A stretch of DNA of 64,000 nucleotides, from NCBI RefSeq assembly GCF_963678635.1, contig NC_087062.1, positions 69,350,223 through 69,414,222 of the forward strand, written 5' to 3'. Positions 1-8,836 of this stretch are shown piece after piece. Position 1 is the first letter of the stretch. Every line of letters starts with the position of its first letter. Source of the DNA: Symsagittifera roscoffensis (lineage: Eukaryota; Xenacoelomorpha; Acoela; Convolutidae). A program made the translations under genes and the position numbers. Under the pieces are notes generated by a model. It was not told the origin of the DNA. It worked only from the letters and a program-made list of their open reading frames with translations, and did not search any database.

Positions 1-840
1 ATTCAACAACCAATTCAACAACAAAACCCAAATAATAAATCTTTTCAACCAATTCAGCAACAAAACCCAATGATTGCAAACTCGTACCAACCAGCACAAA
101 TGCAAAATGAAATACCACTCCCATATTATCTTCAACAACACGAAATAACAAGAAATCAACTTTCAAATTTTTCTCAAATGCCAAATGCAGCAGAATCATT
201 ACAAATGACAATGAATCCATACCTTATGGGTGGATCATCAATAACATCAAATAAACCTTTAATGGTATTCACAGGAACAGACCCTGAATATTCTGTAGAA
301 GACTATTTAAATGCAGTCACAGCAAATTTGATTTTAAATATAGGACCTGAACCAATTAATACGCCACTACATCAAAACTGGATACATCGACGCACAGCGT
401 TAATACAAACAACTCTAAATGGGGCAGCCCAAAAATGGTTTTCAGTATTGCCTATAGAAATAAAATCAAATTGGAAAAGATTTACACAAGAATTTTCTAA
501 AATGTTTGACTCCGAAAGAAACAAACAACAACAAAGAGTTTTATGTAATGAAATTCGCAGATTACCAAACGAAACCATCAAGCAATTAGCAGTACGAATC
601 GAAACACTAGTTCGAAAAGCATATTCATTAAATACACATGACTATAAAAACACAAAGATGACAGAAATCTTAATGATGACCTTAACACCACAATTAAGGA
701 AAATAGCAATAAAAAAGAGAGCATCCCATCCTTCGTCAATTCGAGAACCCAATTTAGATTTTCGAAAACTAGTAGACAAACTAGAACAAGCAGAAATCAC
801 AATGAAACTCGAAGAAACGGAAAATCTGAAATTACAATAA
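1..840 (+). CDS. gag: Gag, matrix/capsid-like part (5' partial, ends at in-frame TAA)
   Basis: This frame is open from the first base of the window, so the true start lies upstream; the first ATG inside is at 70. The N-terminal part is a Gln/Asn/Pro-rich low-complexity stretch. From about residue 75 of the ATG-based numbering it becomes an ordered alpha-helical segment of capsid type: a central block with a QKWF motif, then a Phe-rich helix, then a basic helix followed by a Glu-rich C-terminus. The frame ends at TAA 838-840, but the same frame stays open downstream and immediately gives the CCHC nucleocapsid knuckle. The stop therefore splits gag rather than ending it. It could be a nonsense mutation of a Gln-type codon or a readthrough site. 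Recognition as gag rests on position and composition plus the knuckle, not on strong sequence identity. Confidence 0.75.
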   Translation: MQQPIQQQNPNNKSFQPIQQQNPMIANSYQPAQMQNEIPLPYYLQQHEITRNQLSNFSQMPNAAESLQMTMNPYLMGGSSITSNKPLMVFTGTDPEYSVEDYLNAVTANLILNIGPEPINTPLHQNWIHRRTALIQTTLNGAAQKWFSVLPIEIKSNWKRFTQEFSKMFDSERNKQQQRVLCNEIRRLPNETIKQLAVRIETLVRKAYSLNTHDYKNTKMTEILMMTLTPQLRKIAIKKRASHPSSIREPNLDFRKLVDKLEQAEITMKLEETENLKLQ

Positions 841-3800
841 GTTAACAGAATTGAAACAGCTTCCACAAATATAAACAATATACAAGAATCAGATACAGAT
901 CTCGTTGAAAAAATCACTGAAATACTCAATATTTACGAAAAACACCCAAACTTTAAAGGCAAACCATCCTTCAAAAAATGGTGTAATTATTGCCGACGAT
1001 ACGGACACAGTATTTCTGAATGTAGACAAAAACAGCAAGACAATCAAAATAAACCTCAAAAATATAAAGAACCAAATAAATCATTCTATCAATACATGAA
1101 AAAAGATCAAAATCTACCGAACAAAACAGTCTACAGCAACAACAGTTCAGGAAAACCACTCCCGAACAATACAAATTATACAAGAAATCAATCACCATAT
1201 AACTCAAGTTATAGAGGAAGATCACCAGAACGAAGAAACACGCATAATTCATCACAAAATCACTACAATAGACCAAATAGTCGAAATAACTACTCCAGAT
1301 CACATTCAAATACACAACGATTTGTTTCTAGATCTAATTCCCAATCAAGAAATAATTATTATCCAAACAATCAATCACGAAATTCATCATACAATAGGAA
1401 TAGAAACTACTCAAATAATCGGAATAGAAGTTATTCAAACAACCGAAACCAGAATTACCCGAACAATCAATCAAGGAATAACTCATATAATAGATCGAAC
1501 TATAACAGACCAAACAATAATTACCAAAACAGATCGCGAAATAATTCACAAAATCGACACTCAAGTTATAATAATCGTTATAGAAATTATTCCCAATCAC
1601 CACACCGGAATAATAATAACTATAATAATTCTAATAATCGCCACAGAAGTAGTACACCTAAACATCAAAGACATATTAATCAAGTACAATCTAATCCAGA
1701 AACAACATCAGACCCTCCAGGTATTGATGACACAGTAACTGATACGTTACAACTCAACCAAATAAACTGTGGATCATCAGATTCAGAAAGCGATGCAGAA
1801 AACACTCTCTCCATCAACATGATAAAAGTCGAAAATGACTATGAACCTGTTATATATGAAGAACCTTTTTCATCACACATATATGAAAATCAATCAGAAC
1901 TCCTTCACAATTATTATATTGAACCCGTCCATTCCACACCGACGACACAAAAAACTAATGAAATTAACACTACAAACCAACCCAATGAGAAAGAAAAAAC
2001 AAAATGCTTGAATACAAATCACATCTACCAAAACATACAAAAAGAACAACCCAAAGAAAAAATTTGGACAATACCATTTCTTTTGGAAAGCCCAAAAAGC
2101 AAAGAATTCCAACCACCAGATCTTGAAATTGATTTTTTAATTGATTCAGGAGCAGAATCAAATATAATAAACATTCCCACATGGAATGAAATAAAAACCT
2201 TACACCCAAAGCTAACACCTCTTGAAACTTCCAGCAAACTAGCAACAGCACAAGGATCAACATTAATAAACTACGGAAAAATTCAATTATTTCTTCTCCC
2301 CACAAGAACAATGGAGCAAAACAAAATTTTAACCAAACCATTTAAACAAATATTCCATATCACTGATATTAAACATAATATCATTGGAATACCATTTATC
2401 TCTAAATATATACCAACAATCAACATCTTGAATAGTAAAATATTAATCAAAGATAAATATACAAAAACAAAAGACACATCCCTAACATTTTTTCAAAGAT
2501 TAAATAAACAACCACCATTTTTTTCAAAATTTTACCCACTATATAACCAACAAAGAAAACACTTGAAACCACTATCAGGAAACATTTATAATTTTTCAAT
2601 CAAACAAGTTCACCAATATGATAAAAAACAAAACAAACAAAAATTTTATATGTCAGATTTTGAATTCAAGCCTATTCACAAGTTTTTCAAAATCACAATC
2701 TCATCAATAAAATATTTGAAAAACTCGAATTCAGATATTATTTCCTTACATGTATACAACAATACACCTTACCAAGTAACATTACCTTTAGGACTTTTAG
2801 GCTATTGCGAAACCAACGCTACAATATTACCAATACACGAAAAAGCATATCGTGTAAAAAATATACTCCAATTACTAGATATTTGCCAATCCACAATCCT
2901 TAATGAAGAATTATCTATAAATAATATAATAAGTAACGAAAACAGAAATACGGATTATTTCACAAAAACCCCATATTTCAAACCTACATTCAACATAAGT
3001 AACTACACAGAGAATCAACAGAAATTTTTAACAATGTTTAATTTCCAACATTCACAAATAACACAAGACGAATTTGAAAAACTAGCAAAACAGCTAATTA
3101 AATATTCATCAGTCTATGCAACATCCAAATTTGATGTTGGCAAAATCAGCTCATCACTACATCTCCCATTAAAACCAGACGCAGTTTTCAAAAAACAAAG
3201 AGCAAGTAAAGTACCAATTCACTTACACGATAAAGTGAACAGATTACTCGACATTTTAGAACAATACAACATTATATCACCAGTAAACAAAGAGGAACAA
3301 CCAAAAGGCAACACATTTATCAACCCTGTTATCATTCTAGCCAAAGGAGAATCATTAAAAATTGTTCTCGATGCTAGATACCTCAACTCACTCATAGATG
3401 AATCAAAGTGTAATTGGCCCATTGAACCAATACAAGTTATTTTAACAAAAATAAACGGAAAATATTTTACCACCGCCGATATGAATAGTGCATATAATCA
3501 AATGCCATTAGATGAACAATCACGACGTTTAACACAATTTGTTATTGGAAATCAGCAATACGAATTCAACCGCTTATTCTATGGAATATCCATAGGACCA
3601 GCAGCATTTTCAGCTTTTATGAGCAAAATTTTTCGACCACTAATACTCAAGAAAAACGCAATCACCTATTTAGACGATGTCTTTATGCAATCACAAACAA
3701 AAGAGGAAATGTTCAATGTTTTAGAACAATATCACCAAATACTTCAGAATGAAAATCTGAAGGCCGCCCCCGATAAATCACACTTCTTTTTGACAAAAGT

Positions 3801-4011
3801 TAAATTCTTAGGGCATAATATAGAAAGAAAAACAATCACTCCATTGAAATCACGTATAGACGCTATTCAAAAACTCCAACCACCAACAAATAAAAAGAAA
3901 ATCCAAGAATTCCTTGGAATGTTAAACTTTTTAAGCAAATATGTTTATAAAATGCAATTATATCTACGACCCTTCTATAACATACTTAGACAACAAAATA
4001 ATTTTGAATGA
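841..4011 (+). pseudogene. pol: Gag nucleocapsid, protease and reverse transcriptase (ends at in-frame TGA)
   Basis: This is the same frame as gag, continuing after its TAA; the first ATG is at 1096. A CCHC zinc knuckle (C-X2-C-X4-H-X4-C) lies at about 990-1025, upstream of that ATG, so a protein starting at 1096 would lack it. Then comes a stretch of about 200 residues of Asn/Arg/Ser/Tyr repeats (about 1150-1680), probably RNA binding. The aspartic protease has LIDSGAES (about 2135-2160). The RT has the FTTADMNSAYNQ block (about 3460-3500), the YGI block and the YLDD catalytic box (about 3668-3680), followed by the FLGH and FLGMLNF motifs of the thumb/connection. Translation meets TGA at 4009-4011 in the linker before RNase H, where related elements usually have a Trp. 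The domain calls are firm; whether the copy is functional is doubtful. Confidence 0.9.
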
Positions 4012-6432
4012 AATATAGAACATCAAGCACGATTTGAAGAAATTAAAAAACTTCTAACTGAACAAATTTCAAACACAATTCCAGATTCAAATCAACCATT
4101 TTATGCAATGTGCGATGCTTCGAACTTTGGCATCGGCGCAGCATTATTACAATCACATAATAGTACAAATAAAATGAACCTCATATCAGCAAATTCTCGA
4201 TTATTCACTCAAGCAGAACTACGACTCTCAACTCTAATGAGAGAATGTACAGCCATAATATATACACTAACGGAATATGAATTTCTGATACTTGGATCAA
4301 AACATCCCACAGTTCTATTCACAGACCATAAACCAATCATCTTTCTTTTTACACAAAAGTCTAATCCAAACCACCGAGTTTATAGATTTCAACTCATTTT
4401 AATGAAATTCCCAAACTTACATATAGTTTGGACCGCAGGAAAAAATCTTGCATTACCAGACACCTTAAGTCGAAATACGCCACCTGAATTACTTACACGA
4501 AAAACCACAGTTGAAATACCCAAAAACATTAAATTCTACCTTGCAGAAAATGAAACATCACCCCGATTGGAATGCAAATATGCAGTAAAAACTGACGTTG
4601 AACAATCACAAATAAATAATTTACAACATTTCCCACTTTATTTAGATTGTCAAAATAATCACTATGAAGTTGATCTACTTGGAACATCAACTTTTAAACC
4701 AATCCCATATTCACAATGGATAAAAAACAACACCCAACAAAAAAGAATAAAACAACACCCGCCTAAAAAAGACCATTTTCCACTAATTGAAAAAGAAAAC
4801 CTGACTGATAAAATAAACTTATCAGGACCACAAACAAACGATTCAAAATACACAATAAATAAAGTTTTTGACCTCCATGACCCACTTGACACAATACCTT
4901 TATCTAAATTAGAAATCGAAAACATTTTTCTCCCCCCAACAGAAACAATTACAATTTCAACACTGAAACAGTATCAAAACCTTGACCCAGTAATTCGACA
5001 ACTGAAATCATGGCACAAATATAAAACTAAACCTATCAAAGCAGATTCAACTATTCTAGGAAACAAAACACTCCTCAGATATTTTCGAAAATTCAACAAT
5101 ACAACAATTAACGAAAACACAGACCTTCTAGAATACAAACTAAATGAATCTACAGTTCCCTGTCTCCCTTTAAGTATGATTCTTATAGCTTTTAATATTT
5201 CACATACACAAAATATTAAAGGACACTCTGGATCAGAAAAAACATATTCAAATTTTATACAAAACTTTTATTTCCCAAATGCACCAATTTGGATAAAAGT
5301 ACTATGCAATGACTGTATAGTATGTCAACTAAATAAACCTTATCCAAATCAAAAACAAATAGCACAAAAACAAGATTTTAAAGGACAAAGTTTGTACTTT
5401 AATCATCATATCTCATTTGATACCAAAGGACCAATTTCACCCTCATCCGAAGGAAACTCCTACATTATGGTAATTGTTGACGCATTTACACATTATGTAG
5501 CACTTAACCCAGTACCACATTGTAACGCTTATTACGCTTACACAACACTCTATGAACACTGGATAGCAAAATTCGGACTACCAGAAATTTTAGTTACAGA
5601 CAACGGTACAGAATTCATAAATAATGAAATCATCACACTATGTCATTTATATAACATTAAACACAAACCACGTACATCTCACGCACCTTGGACAAACGGC
5701 TTAGTCGAAGGTATGAACCGTTCATTACAAGAATATCTCAGATGTATCATCAATGGAAATGATACAAGATATACCGAATGGTCAGCAGATGTAAAACTAT
5801 TTCCCTTAGCATATAATTCACAAATCACGACAACTTTAGGAATGTCACCATATGAAATGGTTTTTAACCAAAAGCCACGCAAACCAATAATGTTTACAGC
5901 AAACTCTCATAAAAACGCACAAGGTTATTGTCAACCAAATAAAGACTCAATTTGTTATAACCTACCATTACATACACACGATGAAGATCATTTTCATCAC
6001 CCACAAATTCTTAAATTAGCCTCCGGTACACACACCGAATGGATTTTAAACAGAGATAAAAAACACAATGAAATTTACCAAAAGGTAACAAAAAAGTTGT
6101 TACAAAGGCAAAATATTAATGAACAAATAAATTCACGCTTTACACCAGCCTCCGATTTAAAAATTGGAACATTTGTTTTAATACCCAATTTTAATACTCA
6201 AAAAGGAATTTCAAAAAAGTTACAACCCCTTCGTAAAGGACCATACCAAATAATTGCAAAACCCACTGATGTCACATATAAAATCACCGACTCAGATAAA
6301 AAAGAAATCGTTCAACACCGAAATAACCTATTACCTTATTATCCAAAAGAATACGCACTCCGCGAACTGACTCAATTATATTCTTTTACAGGTTTAAAAG
6401 TTATTCAAATAACCCACATACAAACAACATAA
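4012..6432 (+). CDS. pol: RNase H and integrase part of Pol
   Basis: This is in frame with the RT part, separated only by the TGA at 4009; the first ATG is 4108. RNase H starts with the CDASNFGIGA motif (about 4110-4140) and has the TDHKPI block and the LPDTLSR end. A linker of about 200 residues follows. Integrase shows an HHCC zinc-binding module (H...H, then C-X2-C at about 5306-5325), then the D,D-35-E core: the first Asp in FDTKGP (about 5417), the second in VTDNGTEF (about 5595), and Glu in NGLVEGMN (about 5695-5715). A GPY/F-like C-terminal module (LRKGPYQII) lies near 6225-6260. Integrase inserts the cDNA into host DNA. The length of 774 residues from the ATG fits a complete RH-IN region. 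Confidence 0.9.
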   Translation, partial: NIEHQARFEEIKKLLTEQISNTIPDSNQPFYAMCDASNFGIGAALLQSHNSTNKMNLISANSRLFTQAELRLSTLMRECTAIIYTLTEYEFLILGSKHPTVLFTDHKPIIFLFTQKSNPNHRVYRFQLILMKFPNLHIVWTAGKNLALPDTLSRNTPPELLTRKTTVEIPKNIKFYLAENETSPRLECKYAVKTDVEQSQINNLQHFPLYLDCQNNHYEVDLLGTSTFKPIPYSQWIKNNTQQKRIKQHPPKKDHFPLIEKENLTDKINLSGPQTNDSKYTINKVFDLHDPLDTIPLSKLEIENIFLPPTETITISTLKQYQNLDPVIRQLKSWHKYKTKPIKADSTILGNKTLLRYFRKFNNTTINENTDLLEYKLNESTVPCLPLSMILIAFNISHTQNIKGHSGSEKTYSNFIQNFYFPNAPIWIKVLCNDCIVCQLNKPYPNQKQIAQKQDFKGQSLYFNHHISFDTKGPISPSSEGNSYIMVIVDAFTHYVALNPVPHCNAYYAYTTLYEHWIAKFGLPEILVTDNGTEFINNEIITLCHLYNIKHKPRTSHAPWTNGLVEGMNRSLQEYLRCIINGNDTRYTEWSADVKLFPLAYNSQITTTLGMSPYEMVFNQKPRKPIMFTANSHKNAQGYCQPNKDSICYNLPLHTHDEDHFHHPQILKLASGTHTEWILNRDKKHNEIYQKVTKKLLQRQNINEQINSRFTPASDLKIGTFVLIPNFNTQKGISKKLQPLRKGPYQIIAKPTDVTYKITDSDKKEIVQHRNNLLPYYPKEYALRELTQLYSFTGLKVIQITHIQTT

Positions 6433-6698
6433 CAAAGGAACAAAATGATATTCACCTCGGAAATCAAAATACAAAATCAAACACCACAAAAAACAATACA
6501 AAAAATCTCGATCAAAATACATCCCAAAAAGAAAGAAAAAATAGAAAAATGACAGAACAAATAATACCCCAAAAACAAATCGACAAATCAGAACATAGAG
6601 AGTCTTCACGACTTAGAAATCAACCACGTAAAAATTATAAAGTATTCATCCCACAATCTAAAATATTAAAGAAAGTTGAATTTCAAAAACAACCTTAA
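6432..6698 (+). pseudogene. Probable Pol C-terminal tail in the -1 frame
   Basis: Immediately after the pol stop at 6430-6432, the -1 frame is open to TAA 6696-6698. It encodes a basic, Lys/Gln/Asn-rich tail ending in an SSRLRNQPRKNYKV-type motif. This resembles the basic, often Arg-Pro-containing tails that follow the GPY/F module in Ty3/Gypsy integrases. No good start codon is present at its beginning. The -1 frame is also open upstream through the last 60 bases of pol, so a single-base indel there would explain the layout. A small ATG ORF in the pol frame (6445-6552) is probably a by-product of A-rich composition. Confidence 0.45.
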
Positions 6699-7715
6699 AT
6701 TCTACATTTAAAAATCTTTGCACCTCTGAAACATTTCACACTTTCATTTTTCAAGATAGCATGCTGATAAACACGCAGCGATTCTAGTTCAAAATTAGCC
6801 AATAGGATTCATCCAATCCGCCACCTTCTATAACTTTAACACAAACCAACTAGACGAAAAATATTAAACTCCAGGCATATCTATAACTATAACTCTACGA
6901 CCTCCAGGTCAAAAATAAGCAAACCACTCCAACTTGACAACTAAAATAAATATCACCATAATATCATAACCCTCCCTTATCTAATAAACCAAAGATCAAC
7001 AATATTTCCCCAACTCAGCCCTCAAATACCCCCCAAACAAATATGTTAAATTAGCCTAAAGTAAAAGAACGACCATTTTATTTAGCCTAAAGTATAAAAA
7101 TCTCAAAAATATCCCAGATCATTTGACAAATGAAAATAAAGACAAAGAAGACCTCCCGATCACCATAAAAATTGCCCCCAACAATTTTTTACGAAACTCA
7201 ACCCACTTGTCAAAAAACTAATAAATAATCCGACCACACTTGAAAATTGCCCCAAACAACAAAAAATATTCGATCACGAAGCCATTTCTTAAATGCTCTT
7301 CTATCAAACAGTCACTAAAATTATCACAAACCTATAACAATTTTTTACGATACTTGAAACTTTCATAATATTTCTTTTTGATATCCTTGAATCTTTTCTA
7401 ATACTCTTAATCATTTTTTGTAATATTTTTTTAATTTTCTACACTATATTCGAACTATTCCTCCAACTTTCAAAAACCCTTGATTATATCCACAGGTACG
7501 ATTTATAAAATTGTCTAAATGATACGAACTATTTTCAGTAGAACTGATATTTTTCTACTATTTGTAATTTTCATAACATTTCTATCATCCCTCATTTTGA
7601 CTATATGCAAATGTATAAAGAAAGCAATCATCACATTCGCTCTAGCAACAATCCTCCTAATTCTTTTCTTAGAAGAATACTTTAATAAACATTAACTTTT
7701 TCAATAAAAGAATAG
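6699..7715 (+). other. Non-coding spacer between pol and ORF3
   Basis: About 1 kb without a supported reading frame. The first 600 bases keep the A/C-rich composition of the element. From about 7320 to 7670 the strand becomes T-rich, ending in TTCTTTTCTTAG (7661-7672), which looks like a splice acceptor with a polypyrimidine tract. A second AG falls at 7714-7715, exactly where the ORF3 frame opens. A subgenomic spliced mRNA for the downstream genes is the likely use; the matching donor would lie upstream, probably outside the window. Confidence 0.4.
7655..7715 (+). promoter_or_regulatory. Candidate splice acceptor region for ORF3/env mRNA
   Basis: A pyrimidine run ends in TTCTTTTCTTAG at 7661-7672, and a weaker AG lies at 7714-7715, directly before the first codon of the AUG-less ORF3. 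Retroviral and errantivirus env genes are usually expressed from spliced mRNA. Inference only. Confidence 0.3.
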
Positions 7716-8822
7716 ACCAAAAAGCTATCAAAAATTGCTACCCAAAAGTCACCAAGTCAGTCTTCACCGACATCATCCCAAGATAACCCAACAACACTTT
7801 CAACTACCAATAATCCTCAAACATCTACACGAATTTCCTTTCAAGATAACCCATACACTTTTGAAGAACGACACGCTCGTTTATCAGAACCACTAAAACC
7901 AGTTCAACGACAAGCACCTCTCAGCGAACCAACATATAACTTATACCCAACACTACCACAAGAATTAAGTAGAATAAGAAATCCTAGTCAAAACCAAAAT
8001 ACAGTCGAAATAAATAGACAAATTATACATCCTCGACGGAACAGAAATTTTCTAACTCCCCGAGTTCATTTTGATATACCTCAATCCCCATCACAAAACA
8101 CTCCAGAAAACCCCATTGGTATATTACCAGAAACCCCTACGCTTCTTTCACAACGTAGCACCTCAAGCCTACCATCAGATTACTTAGGTTCAACACCAAC
8201 ATCTGAACAAATACGTGAAAATCCCTTTAACCCCCCAAACCAGGCATCACGACTACCATATTGGACAACACATTCATTTACACAAGGTGAATTAAATTTA
8301 GTCAATGATCCAATAGATATTTCTACGGATACAACAACATCCTCATCACTGCCAGAAACATTATCACTACCATCAACACCATCAATAAGCCAGATTTCAC
8401 CACCACCTTTTAACTTAAATTTTCCAAATAATCTCGACGCTAGATATCGAGAACAATCATCAACAAATATCCCTTTAAGACTAGATTGGAATACATTTAC
8501 AGCCCCTCCACCATTATTTGGACAACATCTAGAAAGTAATCGCCTCCACAACTGGGCACTTAATAGATTACAATACCGACAAGACATTCACGACGATATC
8601 CGTGATCACAATATCCAAATACTCCAACAAAACAGTTTACAATTAAAGTTTGAAATCACAGTTAAATTAAACAACATTACTCAACATCCCTACCCATTAA
8701 ACCCACCAAACATAACAGCTCAATCACTACCACCACCATTTATAACCACTGAAGTAATATATAAATACGACAGATATACCAAAAACACAATTGGTTACAT
8801 CACATTTTATAACCCATACTGA
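7716..8822 (+). CDS. ORF3: Pro/Ser/Thr-rich protein without an ATG, unknown function
   Basis: The frame is open for 368 codons from just after the TAG at 7713-7715 to TGA 8820-8822, yet it contains no ATG. The first two thirds are rich in Pro, Ser, Thr, Gln and Asn (TSSSLPETLSLPSTPS-like stretches) and look disordered. The last 100 residues look more ordered, with a LKFEITVKLNNIT strand-like block and a terminal tyrosine-rich segment. An open frame this long in AT-rich DNA is unlikely by chance. Codon choice (A-ending) matches gag and pol. The lack of ATG suggests expression from a spliced mRNA that supplies the start, or non-AUG initiation. It lies 14 bases upstream of env in another frame. 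I do not recognise the family. Confidence 0.65.
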   Translation, partial: TKKLSKIATQKSPSQSSPTSSQDNPTTLSTTNNPQTSTRISFQDNPYTFEERHARLSEPLKPVQRQAPLSEPTYNLYPTLPQELSRIRNPSQNQNTVEINRQIIHPRRNRNFLTPRVHFDIPQSPSQNTPENPIGILPETPTLLSQRSTSSLPSDYLGSTPTSEQIRENPFNPPNQASRLPYWTTHSFTQGELNLVNDPIDISTDTTTSSSLPETLSLPSTPSISQISPPPFNLNFPNNLDARYREQSSTNIPLRLDWNTFTAPPPLFGQHLESNRLHNWALNRLQYRQDIHDDIRDHNIQILQQNSLQLKFEITVKLNNITQHPYPLNPPNITAQSLPPPFITTEVIYKYDRYTKNTIGYITFYNPY

Positions 8823-8836
8823 GGATTATCATACAC

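Noticed and set aside
1322-1738. 138-codon ORF in the +1 frame inside gag-pol
   Set aside because: It is an Ile/Thr-rich shadow of the Asn/Arg/Ser repeat region; composition alone explains it.
1894-2341. Minus-strand hydrophobic ORFs opposite pol
   Set aside because: They are antisense shadows of A-rich coding sequence (Phe/Leu/Cys-rich), with no features of their own.
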